Shown: one piece after another, positions 1-7,326 of the stretch
Position numbering within the stretch: position 1 is the stretch's first letter
Layout of the letters: each line of letters starts with the position of its first letter
IMG/VR virus record: IMGVR_UViG_3300033146_003163
Location: 1 to 60,180 of that record
DNA from: a virus
Length of the DNA stretch: 60,180 nucleotides
Direction: 5' to 3' (one strand)
Position numbers and translations under genes: made by a program
The notes under the pieces: model-generated
What the model saw: only the letters and a program-made list of their open reading frames with translations
Database searches by the model: none
Told to the model about the DNA's origin: nothing

Positions 1-340
1 GTTTTTTTTATGAATAACACCACCGTGTCCCAGCCCCGCCGCCATGACCCCTACGTGACGGGCCCTCCCCATCCCTGATCCCTACACACGACACTATGAC
101 GAAGGCTTCCCCCCATCCCTATCCCCATCCCAGATCCCTGTCCCATCCCCATCGAAAAAAATATTTCCCCACCCTACACACGTCGGGCCGTCCCCACACA
201 CAAAGAGACCTGAACCGAAGTCCAGGCCTATTGAGCCTCCTGGGGCAAGAGGGAAGCTATCCCCCTTTATTACACCCGCCGGTTACCAGGCTACTCTCAA
301 TAAGTGAACTAAGTCCAGGTCTACATATCCCATCCCTATC
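1..340. other. Left-end region with no convincing gene; C-rich tracts
   Basis: No credible coding sequence is visible. The + strand is rich in short C runs (CCCATCCC-type units around 65-80, 108-160 and 325-360), so the - strand has many closely spaced GGG/GGGG runs that could form G-quadruplexes. An open frame at 96-404 (+) is made of Pro/His/Ser low-complexity residues with no family resemblance and is probably a by-product of the C runs. On the - strand this is the stretch downstream of the leftward gene block. It also carries part of a degenerate repeat described separately. Confidence 0.6.
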
Positions 341-518
341 CTACTTCCGTCCCTTTCCCCCTCCTATAAAGCCATACCTATCAGTTGTATACCATATCCA
401 ATAAAAGTGAAAGAATCCCAGGCCTATAGAGAATTCCAACCGTTTATACCTATCAGCTACTGGAGGATGGAAGTCTATAAGGATTCCGATAGGGAAACGG
501 AAGAAGCTTAAGCCTACG
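218..518 (-). repeat. Degenerate direct repeats spaced about 92-102 bp
   Basis: Four related segments occur at 503-518, 413-426, 311-323 and 218-230. Read on the - strand they begin GGCTTAAGCTTC, GGCCTGGGATTC, GACCTGGACTTA and GGCCTGGACTTC. Spacing is about 92, 102 and 93 bp. A second direct repeat, ATACCTATCAG, is at 374-384 and 446-456. The first two units lie in the small leftward reading frame 341-565, where they give related peptide segments ('GLSFF', 'GLGFF', and 'DRY' twice). The other two lie beyond its stop. This looks like an eroded tandem duplication. I identified it by eye and it needs a self-alignment. Confidence 0.4.
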
Positions 519-565
519 TAAAGGGTATGGCGTTTTCCGTAATGGAAGTGATCTAAATATCTCAT
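341..565 (-). CDS. Small hypothetical protein, aromatic-rich, internally repetitive
   Basis: A 74-residue frame whose ATG overlaps the stop codon of the preceding leftward gene in an ATGA arrangement, which favours translational coupling and so a real gene. The sequence is rich in Phe, Tyr, Trp and Gly and contains two related halves ('GLSFFRF…DRYK' and 'GLGFFHF…DRYG'), matching the DNA repeat beneath it. It has no signal peptide and no family that I recognise. It would be the last gene of the leftward block. Because it lies in repetitive DNA it may instead be a fortuitous frame. Confidence 0.35.
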   Translation of the reverse strand: MRYLDHFHYGKRHTLYVGLSFFRFPIGILIDFHPPVADRYKRLEFSIGLGFFHFYWIWYTTDRYGFIGGGKGRK

Positions 566-897
566 ACTAGTGATTCGTTAGAGAGGAAGTCGATTTCCTG
601 AGGGATCTTGGACAAGGACAAGGACTGGGATTCTCTGTAATACGTATCATCGGATTCTCGATGGTGGAAACCCAGATGCTTTAAGGACGTAATAGCCTGC
701 TCTTTTGAAGAGAATACGGCTACAGGAAAAGTGACGTCTCCTACGGTCTGGGACAGGACCCAAGGCCGAGATACTTTTCTCTGGAGGGCAGTACGGATCC
801 AATCCTCTATACTTTGAAGGATCGGCCTACAGTGACGGTGATGCCTGTAGGTTAAGGCGAATCGGTTGTGGAAAGAAGTGGCTGGTGATCTTTTCAT
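562..897 (-). CDS. Hypothetical protein (111 aa)
   Basis: Leftward gene lying three bases after its upstream neighbour. The product has a basic, His/Arg-rich N-terminus ('HRHHRHCRP'-like composition) and a C-terminal half rich in Ser, Tyr and acidic residues. No domain is recognised. The tight spacing with the 150-residue gene upstream and the overlap with the frame downstream indicate one transcript starting at the P1 element at 1394-1450. Confidence 0.6.
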   Translation of the reverse strand: MKRSPATSFHNRFALTYRHHRHCRPILQSIEDWIRTALQRKVSRPWVLSQTVGDVTFPVAVFSSKEQAITSLKHLGFHHRESDDTYYRESQSLSLSKIPQEIDFLSNESLV

Positions 898-900
898 ATC

Positions 901-1353
901 TTAAACGGTTTTAGGGGAAAGGAGGACAATGTGGGAAGTGAAGATATCGAGCTCCTTTAGGAACTGCTCTTGGGCTCTCTTAGACTCGATGGGGTTTTCT
1001 GAGGCTGGGAGCTCTGCGAAGTAGGTAGTCTGAAGCACCAGAGTTTGCTCGAAGTGAATCAGATCCTTGTAGAAGGACCGGGTAAAGTATTCGCCATCGA
1101 ATTTACAGATAACCCTTATCCCATCCTTTATGAAATGGACCTCGTCTTTTGTCGGGGTAGAATGGTTAATACTGTAAATCTCTACGAAGCCTAAAGGGAG
1201 AAGGAAGCGGGAAGCTCTACTAACTAAAGGCCTTGGTCCTAACTCGGTAGAGGTCAGGAAGATGTTGATATCCGTTAAGAGATTCCTTAAAGGAGAAGTT
1301 GGGGTCTTTAGGATCTCTTGATCGATGCGTCTTAATAGGGAAGTTTTGTTCAT
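901..1353 (-). CDS. Hypothetical protein (150 aa)
   Basis: First gene downstream, in the leftward direction, of the inverted P1 element; its ATG is about 40 bp from that element. The product looks soluble, with mixed alpha/beta composition, and has no signal peptide or membrane segment. I do not recognise a family. Its position right after a P1 copy, like the primase and the lipoprotein elsewhere, suggests it is one of the genes that this element is meant to control. Confidence 0.65.
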   Translation of the reverse strand: MNKTSLLRRIDQEILKTPTSPLRNLLTDINIFLTSTELGPRPLVSRASRFLLPLGFVEIYSINHSTPTKDEVHFIKDGIRVICKFDGEYFTRSFYKDLIHFEQTLVLQTTYFAELPASENPIESKRAQEQFLKELDIFTSHIVLLSPKTV

Positions 1354-1393
1354 GATGCTATGGGTATTAATTTAGGGGGTAAAACTAGCATCG

Positions 1394-1450
1394 CCTAAGA
1401 GTACTTAAGAGTATTTAGGCAATGCAATATACTCAAAGAATGCTTAAGAG
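1394..1450 (-). promoter_or_regulatory. P1 regulatory element, diverged copy 1 (leftward)
   Basis: Read on the - strand it has CTTAAGCAT, a TATATTGCA core and a second CTTAAGTA followed by CTTAGG. The two CTTAAG boxes are separated by 33 bp, exactly as in the three rightward copies at 22089, 37378 and 44775. Much of the intervening sequence differs, so the spacing and boxes are conserved rather than merely copied. It points at the leftward gene starting at 1353. Promoter/operator function is inferred. Confidence 0.6.
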
Positions 1451-1505
1451 GCTATGCTGGCTTCTTAAATAATTCGGATGGGTGTCTGATAGCCCCTGTC
1501 ATACT

Positions 1506-1763
1506 TTAAAATTTTGGGTGTTTGGTACGGAGTATAGCAATATCCCGTAGAGTAGTTAAATCCCCTTTCTTTTCTAGGATCTCTACGAGGTCTATGATAA
1601 GGTCTATGAGCTCCCTGTCAAGCTTAACGCCACAAGCCTTAAGAGTAGCATCCAAAAGGGGGATAGTGACTTTATCGATAGGCTTGAACCAGGGAGCCCG
1701 TAGAGGAGCCTCAGGCCAATATCCCGGTGTATATGGGGATTGGGGTCCGTTCGGGAAATCCAT
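1506..1763 (-). CDS. Hypothetical protein (85 aa)
   Basis: The product has a Pro-rich N-terminus ('PNGPQSPYTPGYWPEAP') and a helical C-terminal half ('LDRELIDLIIDLVEILEKKG', then 'LRDIAILRTKH'). It follows the 96-residue gene without a gap and is the last gene before the inverted P1 element. No family is recognised. The composition suggests a small phage accessory protein with a disordered N-terminus. Confidence 0.6.
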   Translation of the reverse strand: MDFPNGPQSPYTPGYWPEAPLRAPWFKPIDKVTIPLLDATLKACGVKLDRELIDLIIDLVEILEKKGDLTTLRDIAILRTKHPKF

Positions 1764-2054
1764 CTAAGTAGCTGGATATTGATAAGAGCCCCCTGGAGCA
1801 ACGGCATCTGGACCAGGGTCTTCCTCAAAGGAAGGTTCGGCCTTTACTATGTTATTTGCAATTAAGAGCAATCGAGTATCATCATACCAGACTGATACTG
1901 CTTTCTTGTTCTTCTTCTTCGGTTTTGCTACTACGAGGTGTTGGTTGCACCCTGTTAGGTAATATACACTACCTGTTACTACGCCGGTGAACCCAGTTAC
2001 TATGTCCTTCACTTTGTCACCATTACTGAATTTGAATCTTCTTGTTGTTTCCAT
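1764..2054 (-). CDS. Small phage protein with SH3/KOW-like N-terminus
   Basis: The N-terminal half reads 'FSNGDKVKDIVTGFTGVVTG' followed by 'YLTGCNQHLVV', which resembles small beta-barrel (SH3/KOW-like) proteins that are frequent in tailed phages. The C-terminal third is acidic and Pro/Gly-rich and probably disordered. It sits between two other leftward small genes, abutting the 85-residue gene. Its function is unknown. The fold assignment is by pattern only. Confidence 0.6.
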   Translation of the reverse strand: METTRRFKFSNGDKVKDIVTGFTGVVTGSVYYLTGCNQHLVVAKPKKKNKKAVSVWYDDTRLLLIANNIVKAEPSFEEDPGPDAVAPGGSYQYPAT

Positions 2055-2060
2055 GTTTTG

Positions 2061-2261
2061 TTACGTATTTGGGGATTGTTTCGCCTCAATTTCCCAAGAT
2101 GGGTTTACTGTTGAAGAACCAGAATTAGGGCCCTCGGGTTTAGCCATGTCTTCCTGGATGAGCTTAGAGATATACTCTTCAATCTTGATTCTAGCTGCTC
2201 TACCTTGTCGGTGCAGATATTCAAGCTCTTCTTCTGAAATGTGAATCACGAAATGTATCAT
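2061..2261 (-). CDS. Ribbon-helix-helix-like small protein, possible regulator
   Basis: The 66-residue product begins with a strand-like segment ('MIHFVIHI') followed by 'SEEELEYLHRQGRAARIKIE' and 'EYISKLIQEDM'. This order (beta strand, helix, turn, helix ending xxIxxLIxE) is typical of Arc/MetJ-type ribbon-helix-helix DNA-binding proteins. The last third is Ser/Pro/Asn-rich and likely a flexible tail. If the fold is right it is a candidate for binding one of the phage's inverted-repeat elements, but nothing in the sequence shows the target. Confidence 0.5.
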   Translation of the reverse strand: MIHFVIHISEEELEYLHRQGRAARIKIEEYISKLIQEDMAKPEGPNSGSSTVNPSWEIEAKQSPNT

Positions 2262-2272
2262 ATCGATATAAA

Positions 2273-2596
2273 TTATGGGTTTTCTGTTTTACTAAGTTTA
2301 TGGGTTTTAAGGAGGGTATCTAGCTGAGCCTCCCAAGAGGCAGCCTCTATTGTATCACCGGGGAAATACTTAAGGGTATCAGTGAAAACTGAAATGATAT
2401 CCTCTAGGGTCATTTGTAAGTCCACTTTAAAGCTCCACTCAGCCCTGAAGCCTATGACTACTACCCTAAAGCTTATAACTTTCCCGTCTTTTTCCTCTAG
2501 GGACTTCAGCTTATACCCACGGAATTGGGTTATGGGTATAAGTAAAGATAAGAATTGGCCTAGTACTCCAGGCATCTGTTTAGTAGCATTATTCAT
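2273..2596 (-). CDS. Hypothetical protein (107 aa)
   Basis: Second gene of the leftward block, overlapping the end of the holin-like gene by 8 bp. The product appears soluble and alternates short strands and helices ('YKLKSLEEKDGKVISFRVVV'). There is no signal peptide, Cys cluster or recognised motif. Coupled translation with the membrane protein upstream suggests a shared role, but none can be named. Confidence 0.6.
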   Translation of the reverse strand: MNNATKQMPGVLGQFLSLLIPITQFRGYKLKSLEEKDGKVISFRVVVIGFRAEWSFKVDLQMTLEDIISVFTDTLKYFPGDTIEAASWEAQLDTLLKTHKLSKTENP

Positions 2597-2804
2597 CTTC
2601 TCCTCCTTCTTTTCCCAATGGGAGTAAAACGGCCAAGGCAGATACTGCTATCCCAAAGAGGAATCCAAAGATAATAGTAGCTGCTTGTTGCACTTTTCGT
2701 AAATCCAAGTATACTGCTACTACACCGAGTAGGGTAAACCCTGTGATGATCAGTGCAATGAATAATAAGCTTCGCCAAGCTTTGGCATTTGAAATCTTTT
2801 CCAT
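2589..2804 (-). CDS. Two-helix membrane protein, holin-like
   Basis: The 71-residue product has two predicted transmembrane helices (about residues 13-33 and 41-63) joined by a short charged turn ('DLRKVQQ') and ends in an acidic tail (EGGEDE). Size, topology and charged C-terminus fit class II holins, which permeabilise the inner membrane at lysis. However, no endolysin is visible in the window, so the lysis role is an inference. It is the first gene of the leftward block, directly behind a P2 element on the same strand. Alternative: another small phage membrane protein, for example in superinfection exclusion. Confidence 0.5.
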   Translation of the reverse strand: MEKISNAKAWRSLLFIALIITGFTLLGVVAVYLDLRKVQQAATIIFGFLFGIAVSALAVLLPLGKEGGEDE

Positions 2805-2820
2805 AATAATAAATTTTAAT

Positions 2821-2863
2821 GGTTTATAAAAAAAGCATTGGGAGGGTACTTTTCTCTCTTAAG
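2821..2863 (-). promoter_or_regulatory. P2 regulatory element, leftward copy
   Basis: On the - strand: CTTAAGAG, then a segment with GAAAA and CCCAATG, then CTTTTTTTATAAA. The distance from CTTAAG to the CTTTT box is 22 bp, the same as in the rightward copy at 53096. It lies 17 bp upstream of the ATG of the holin-like gene and points leftward, so orientation follows transcription. Promoter function is inferred. Confidence 0.6.
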
Positions 2864-3216
2864 TGGATGATTTTTATGTTTTAAGTGCATCATTTGCAAG
2901 GTCTTACCCCCACAATTAGAAAACTCCTCTAATGGTGATAAACTTAAGCATAATCCCCCCGAGACTTTTTGAGGTGGGTTGCTTTTATAGTTGCACTCCG
3001 ATAAAGGGGGGCAGGGGGGGTTTTCTTACCACGGGAAACGTGTACTCCTCTCGCTTAAAGGAAAATAAATTAAAGGTAGTCTATAGCAGGTTACCTTTCT
3101 TAGTGTTAGGTATAGGTTAGCAAATATAGGTTTAACTTTGTCTTATGTTCCCCAAAATTTTGCAAGCTCCCAGCACAGCGATAAGGAAAGTGCCAATTTG
3201 TCAGGGGGGATAAAAA
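2864..3216. other. Divergent intergenic region without a convincing gene
   Basis: This lies between the leftward and rightward transcription units. It contains two long G runs (around 3006-3020), an AT-rich stretch and a CTTTTATAGTT segment near 2981 that resembles a weak P2 core. A 62-codon frame at 2932-3120 has no start context or family resemblance. The region could hold operators or an origin, but I see no iterons or strong dyads. Confidence 0.5.
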
Positions 3217-3268
3217 CTTAAGCGGGAAAAGGCAAAAGCATAGCCCAGTGGCTTTTATTAATAAATAT
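3217..3268 (+). promoter_or_regulatory. P2 regulatory element upstream of methyltransferase/terminase block
   Basis: CTTAAG at 3217-3222, CCCAGTG at 3244-3250 and GCTTTTATTAATAAA at 3251-3265, followed 10 bp later by the ATG of the methyltransferase gene. It is the rightward counterpart of the element at 2821 and would drive the head gene block. Spacing from CTTAAG to the T-rich box (28-29 bp) is the longest of the set. Confidence 0.6.
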
Positions 3269-3275
3269 TATTGTT

Positions 3276-4292
3276 ATGTATAGCGTAATCGGATTATCTT
3301 CCGGGGCAGGCATAGTCCTGCACCCCTTTTATCAAAGTCCTGATGTAGAAGTTAAGGCCGGTATAGAATGCCGAAGAGATTATCTATTAGGGGGTATGCC
3401 CGTCCAATTCGAGTTGAATTTCCCAGATGTGACCTATTCAACTAACCTGGAAATCAAACCCGAGTCTGTAGATGTGGTGATCGGCCACCCTAAGTGTGGG
3501 ATGTCTTCCGTCTTCGCCCTCTCTAGAGGGAAGAAGAACACTTCCCATAAAAATGAGCCCTCTCTTGACCTCTTCATAGCAGGGATTCACAAGCTCTTCC
3601 CAAAGTACTTCCTACTTGAGAATCTGCCCAAATTACTGGACACGTACTCGGAAAAGGAGTTCGAAGAGATTTTTGCTAACTACCGGCTGATCTTTTGGCA
3701 CGGGTCAGTAAGCGAGTTCGGAAATTCCCAAAAATCCCGTAAAAGGCTTATTATAATAGGGATTAGGGCTGATCTCTACACCAAGAGAGCTCATAAACTC
3801 CTTTCAAAGCCTAAGCCCGTATATGAACCTCAAACCACTGGCCACCTCTTAATGCACCTTCCTGAGAACGGTCATATCACAGAGGATATCGAGGATGAGA
3901 TAACTATCTATGGTGGAAAGAAGATGTATCTCTGGCAATTACAAAAGTATTGGAGAGACAACCCCGACTTAACCAGGTTTGCTGTAAATAAGGGTAATAT
4001 GAAGTATGCCCCTGGCGTATACATAAACCGAGCAGATAACTACCCTAAGACTGTTCGGAAAACCAACAGGCAATTTAACCCAGACGGTATACAGATGTCC
4101 CCAAGGGAAATGGCCAGAATCCAGGGCGTACCCGATACCTTCAAACTCTGTATGCCAAGTAAACACTGTGTATACGAGGAAAAAACCCTTATTAATAAAG
4201 GCCGGCTGTCAATTGCCAATACCCCTCCTTATGAAGTGGGGCTTTGGTTTAAGCTTTGTATGGATAAGCTATTCCGAACAAATAACAAGTAA
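3276..4292 (+). CDS. DNA (cytosine-5) methyltransferase
   Basis: Transfers a methyl group from AdoMet to C5 of cytosine in DNA, probably to protect phage DNA or to mark it. The C5-MTase motifs are in canonical order: a motif I-like SSGAG start (residues 8-12) with acidic E31, motif IV 'GHPKCGMSS' with the candidate catalytic Cys74, motif VI 'ENL' at 115-117, motif VIII 'QKSRKR' at 152-157, then 'SPREMARIQGVPD' (motif IX) and 'IANTPPYEVG' (motif X). Motif IV is unusual because most enzymes read PPC. The 338-residue length suits a compact enzyme with a small target-recognition region (about 190-260). It is the first gene behind a P2 element, just ahead of terminase, with no restriction partner nearby. 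Confidence 0.88.
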   Translation: MYSVIGLSSGAGIVLHPFYQSPDVEVKAGIECRRDYLLGGMPVQFELNFPDVTYSTNLEIKPESVDVVIGHPKCGMSSVFALSRGKKNTSHKNEPSLDLFIAGIHKLFPKYFLLENLPKLLDTYSEKEFEEIFANYRLIFWHGSVSEFGNSQKSRKRLIIIGIRADLYTKRAHKLLSKPKPVYEPQTTGHLLMHLPENGHITEDIEDEITIYGGKKMYLWQLQKYWRDNPDLTRFAVNKGNMKYAPGVYINRADNYPKTVRKTNRQFNPDGIQMSPREMARIQGVPDTFKLCMPSKHCVYEEKTLINKGRLSIANTPPYEVGLWFKLCMDKLFRTNNK

Positions 4293-4317
4293 GAGTTAAT
4301 TAATTAATGTAAAAGGA

Positions 4318-5820
4318 ATGGCCAATAAGAAAGCCTCTTGGATAGGTACCCAGGGATTCACCTCTTCAGAATTAAAACTACTTGCAAGGTGTGCAAGAGA
4401 CCCTTTCTACTTTATCATCAACTTTTACTGGGTAGTACACCCTATAAAAGGTAGAGTACATTTTGCTTTGTACCCCTTTCAAATACGAGCTTTATGGGAC
4501 TTCTTAAATAACCGATTTAACGTTGTCCTAAAAGCTAGGCAGATGGGGTTATCCGAACTATTGGGTGCCTACATCCTTTGGTTAGTCCTTTTTCACCCCT
4601 ATAAGTCTGTAACCATTATCTCTCTTAAGGATAGGGTTGCTAAAAAGCTTTTAAGGAGAATACGTTTTGCCTATTCCAACTTGCCCCCCGTTTTACAGAC
4701 ACCAATTGTAAACGGTAGGCCTGGAGAAGTTGGTACAGCCTCTGAATTAGTCTTTTCGAATGGGTCTGGCATAGTTTCAGTTCCTACTTCTGAAGATGCT
4801 GGTAGGTCTGATGCTTTATCCCTATTAGTAATGGACGAGGCTGCTATTATGCAATACGCCGAGGTGATTTGGGCTTCTGCCTTTCCTACTCTGGCTACTG
4901 GGGGTTCTGCTATAGTTAACTCAACCCCGTATGGGGTAGGTGGGTTCTTTTACCAGACCTGGTCAGAGTCTCTATTTGGGGGTAACGACTTTAACCCTAT
5001 AAAGATTCACTGGCACCACCACCCTGACCGAGATATCGAGTGGTATAAAACAATGCGTAGGTCTTTAGGGGCTAAAAGGACAGCTCAGGAAATTGACTGC
5101 GACTTCCTTGCTTCTGGAGATACAGTATTTGACTTGGCTGACATAAAAGCTATCGAGGAAGACATTCAAGAAGCTCCTGTAATAGAGTCTAGGTTAAATG
5201 GTAACTTTTTAATCTTTAAAAGGCCTAAACCTGATACTCAATTTATAATTGGATCAGACGTATCTACAGGTAGGGCATCTGACTACTCTTCTTTTACTGT
5301 AATGGATGAAGCGGGTGATGAGTATGCAGCTTTTAAAGGTAGACTACCCGTTAACCGATTACGGGACTTATTAGGGGATACTGGGATAGAATATAACAAG
5401 GCTTTGGTTGCTCCAGAGGCTAATGACGTCGGAGAGGCAGTAGTATCGGGGTTACAGGAAAGGGGTTATCCAAACCTCTACTATCATATACAATTAGTAA
5501 AGGAAAGGCGAAGTGCTAAACCTGTACAAAAGAAGGTACCTGGCTGGTATACTACCGGAGCTAACCGATCTCTCATAATTTCAGCCTTAGAAGAGGACAT
5601 AAGAATGGGTAATGTCCACATTTTAGACCCATTCTTCACAAATGAGGCCTACACTTTCATATACGATGATATGAACCGCCCAGTTGCCCAAAATAAAGGA
5701 GAATACATTGGTGATGGGTCTGAGACCTATGCCGATGACGATATAATGGGGAAAGCCATTACAAATTTTGTAAGAAGAGGAAAGAGAAGAGCATTAACAC
5801 AAACAACACATCCAAGATAA
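4318..5820 (+). CDS. terL: Terminase large subunit
   Basis: Motor ATPase and nuclease that packages DNA into the prohead. The N-terminal ATPase has a phage-type Walker A 'KARQMGLSE' (residues 72-80), Walker B 'LLVMDEAAI' with D173/E174, and the coupling motif 'NSTPYG' (201-206). The C-terminal RNase H-like nuclease has acidic clusters at D314 ('GSDVSTG'), E367 ('APEAND') and 473-475 ('DDD'). The 500-residue length is typical of gp17-like proteins. The gene is followed one base later by the portal gene. No small terminase is recognisable upstream; one of the unidentified small proteins may fill that role. Confidence 0.93.
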   Translation: MANKKASWIGTQGFTSSELKLLARCARDPFYFIINFYWVVHPIKGRVHFALYPFQIRALWDFLNNRFNVVLKARQMGLSELLGAYILWLVLFHPYKSVTIISLKDRVAKKLLRRIRFAYSNLPPVLQTPIVNGRPGEVGTASELVFSNGSGIVSVPTSEDAGRSDALSLLVMDEAAIMQYAEVIWASAFPTLATGGSAIVNSTPYGVGGFFYQTWSESLFGGNDFNPIKIHWHHHPDRDIEWYKTMRRSLGAKRTAQEIDCDFLASGDTVFDLADIKAIEEDIQEAPVIESRLNGNFLIFKRPKPDTQFIIGSDVSTGRASDYSSFTVMDEAGDEYAAFKGRLPVNRLRDLLGDTGIEYNKALVAPEANDVGEAVVSGLQERGYPNLYYHIQLVKERRSAKPVQKKVPGWYTTGANRSLIISALEEDIRMGNVHILDPFFTNEAYTFIYDDMNRPVAQNKGEYIGDGSETYADDDIMGKAITNFVRRGKRRALTQTTHPR

Positions 5821-5821
5821 C

Positions 5822-7312
5822 GTGAGTATATTTGATAAGAATTTTTTTACACTAAGGTCTACTCCCAAGGAGAATACTTCTAAAAAGGAGAAGATCCAGG
5901 AGATAAACCCTCAGAAAACCGTAGGTGTAGGCTTACCAACTTCTAGGGTTAGTGTTCCCGATCTAGAGTCCTCTTATAAGGGGCTTAAGAACTCTATGGA
6001 TTTCGTAACCCCCGATTTCCAATATGAGTACATTCCAATCATCCGTAAGTTATTTAAGGTTAACTCTTCTGTCTTTAGATCTACAGTTACCCTTACAGAA
6101 TTGATTAACTCGGGTTTTAGCTTAGAATTTGACTCTTCAGTTACAGATGAAGTACGTAGAGATATAAACCAACATCTCAAAAAAGTATATAAAACATGGG
6201 GATTAGGTACAGCCGGTATTCACGGTATAATCAATAAAATGGTTAGCCAGATATATGTTGGAGGAGCCTTATCCGTAGAATGGGTCCTTAACAGAGACCT
6301 AACAGGTATAGATTGCCCGGTTTTCGTAAACCCTGAAAATGTCCGAGTAAGATATAACACTTCTACGGGGAGGTATGATTTTTATCAAGTCCCCCACTAC
6401 TGGGAGCCTGGAAGAGATTATACTAAGGATAACGGTGCTATATTACTTAACCCCATTACATATCGTTACTATGGCCTCTTTACTGATGAGGAAAGCCCCA
6501 TAGGAACACCTCCTTTCCTTTCTGCATTGGATGATATCCAATCTCAATTAAAGATGCTCCGTAATATAGGGTTTGTCACTGACCAGCTTGGCCTCATGGG
6601 ATTCTTGGAGGTCATGTTGTCTAAACCCCTCCAAGCAGACGGAGAGAAAGACACCGCTTATATAGCTAGATTAGCTAAGTATTTAAATGACGCAAAAGCT
6701 GCGATAAAAGATGGGACTAAGGACGGAGTAGTTGCAGGTTTTAAAGATGAACATGAGTTCGATTTCCACGCTACTACCAAAGACACCTCTGGGGTAGCAG
6801 ACATCTTTAATATTAACCAAAGGATGGTTTCAAATGGTCTCTTATCTCCCTCTCAGTTCTTGGGAGGAGAGAAAGCGGGGGCTGAGACTGGTTTAGGCAT
6901 TATTTTCACTATGCTATTATCCCAGCTTAACAATATCCAACAATACATATCTGAGATTTTGGAAACTGGAATTTGGATGGAGTTAACCCTTGCTGGGTTT
7001 AAATTTGATTGGTTAGAAGTTAAATTTGATAAGTCAACAGTTACTGATACTTTGAAAGAAGCCCAATCTGAAGAGATAAAGATTAGGAATTCCAATTTAC
7101 TATATGCAGCTGGTATCATATCTCAAGCAACATACGCCAATAGACATGGTTTTGATGCCCCTGACCAAGAGGAACCTCGAGTAGAGATTGATCCTGTAAA
7201 AGCCCAAGCTGAACAAGTAGCTAAAGACAACAAACAGGACCAAGACAACAAGTCCAACCAAAAAACTCGAGAGAAAGAAAAAACACAGCCGAAACGTAAA
7301 GATCAAAAATAG
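5822..7312 (+). CDS. Portal protein
   Basis: Forms the dodecameric ring at the head vertex through which DNA passes. Placement directly after terminase, the length (496 aa) and segments such as 'NPENVRVRYN', 'DIQSQLKMLRNIGFVTDQLG' and a central helix-rich wing fit gp20/SPP1 gp6-type portals. The C-terminus (about 455-496) is a highly charged Lys/Gln/Asp tail, probably disordered. It starts with GTG one base after the terminase stop; no ATG gives a better fit. Confidence 0.88.
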   Translation: MSIFDKNFFTLRSTPKENTSKKEKIQEINPQKTVGVGLPTSRVSVPDLESSYKGLKNSMDFVTPDFQYEYIPIIRKLFKVNSSVFRSTVTLTELINSGFSLEFDSSVTDEVRRDINQHLKKVYKTWGLGTAGIHGIINKMVSQIYVGGALSVEWVLNRDLTGIDCPVFVNPENVRVRYNTSTGRYDFYQVPHYWEPGRDYTKDNGAILLNPITYRYYGLFTDEESPIGTPPFLSALDDIQSQLKMLRNIGFVTDQLGLMGFLEVMLSKPLQADGEKDTAYIARLAKYLNDAKAAIKDGTKDGVVAGFKDEHEFDFHATTKDTSGVADIFNINQRMVSNGLLSPSQFLGGEKAGAETGLGIIFTMLLSQLNNIQQYISEILETGIWMELTLAGFKFDWLEVKFDKSTVTDTLKEAQSEEIKIRNSNLLYAAGIISQATYANRHGFDAPDQEEPRVEIDPVKAQAEQVAKDNKQDQDNKSNQKTREKEKTQPKRKDQK

Positions 7313-7326
7313 TAAACATAAAAAAT

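Noticed and set aside
96-404. Open frame of 102 codons on the + strand
   Set aside because: Composed of Pro/His/Ser/Leu from C-rich repeats, no start context, runs against the leftward block and overlaps a better-supported frame.
2589-2778. Second frame (2593-2778) overlapping the holin-like gene
   Set aside because: It is out of frame with a clear two-helix protein, ends in Arg repeats and has no independent support.
2932-3120. 62-codon frame in the divergent intergenic region
   Set aside because: No family resemblance, contains G-run-encoded Gly tracts, and lies upstream of the clear P2 element and methyltransferase start.
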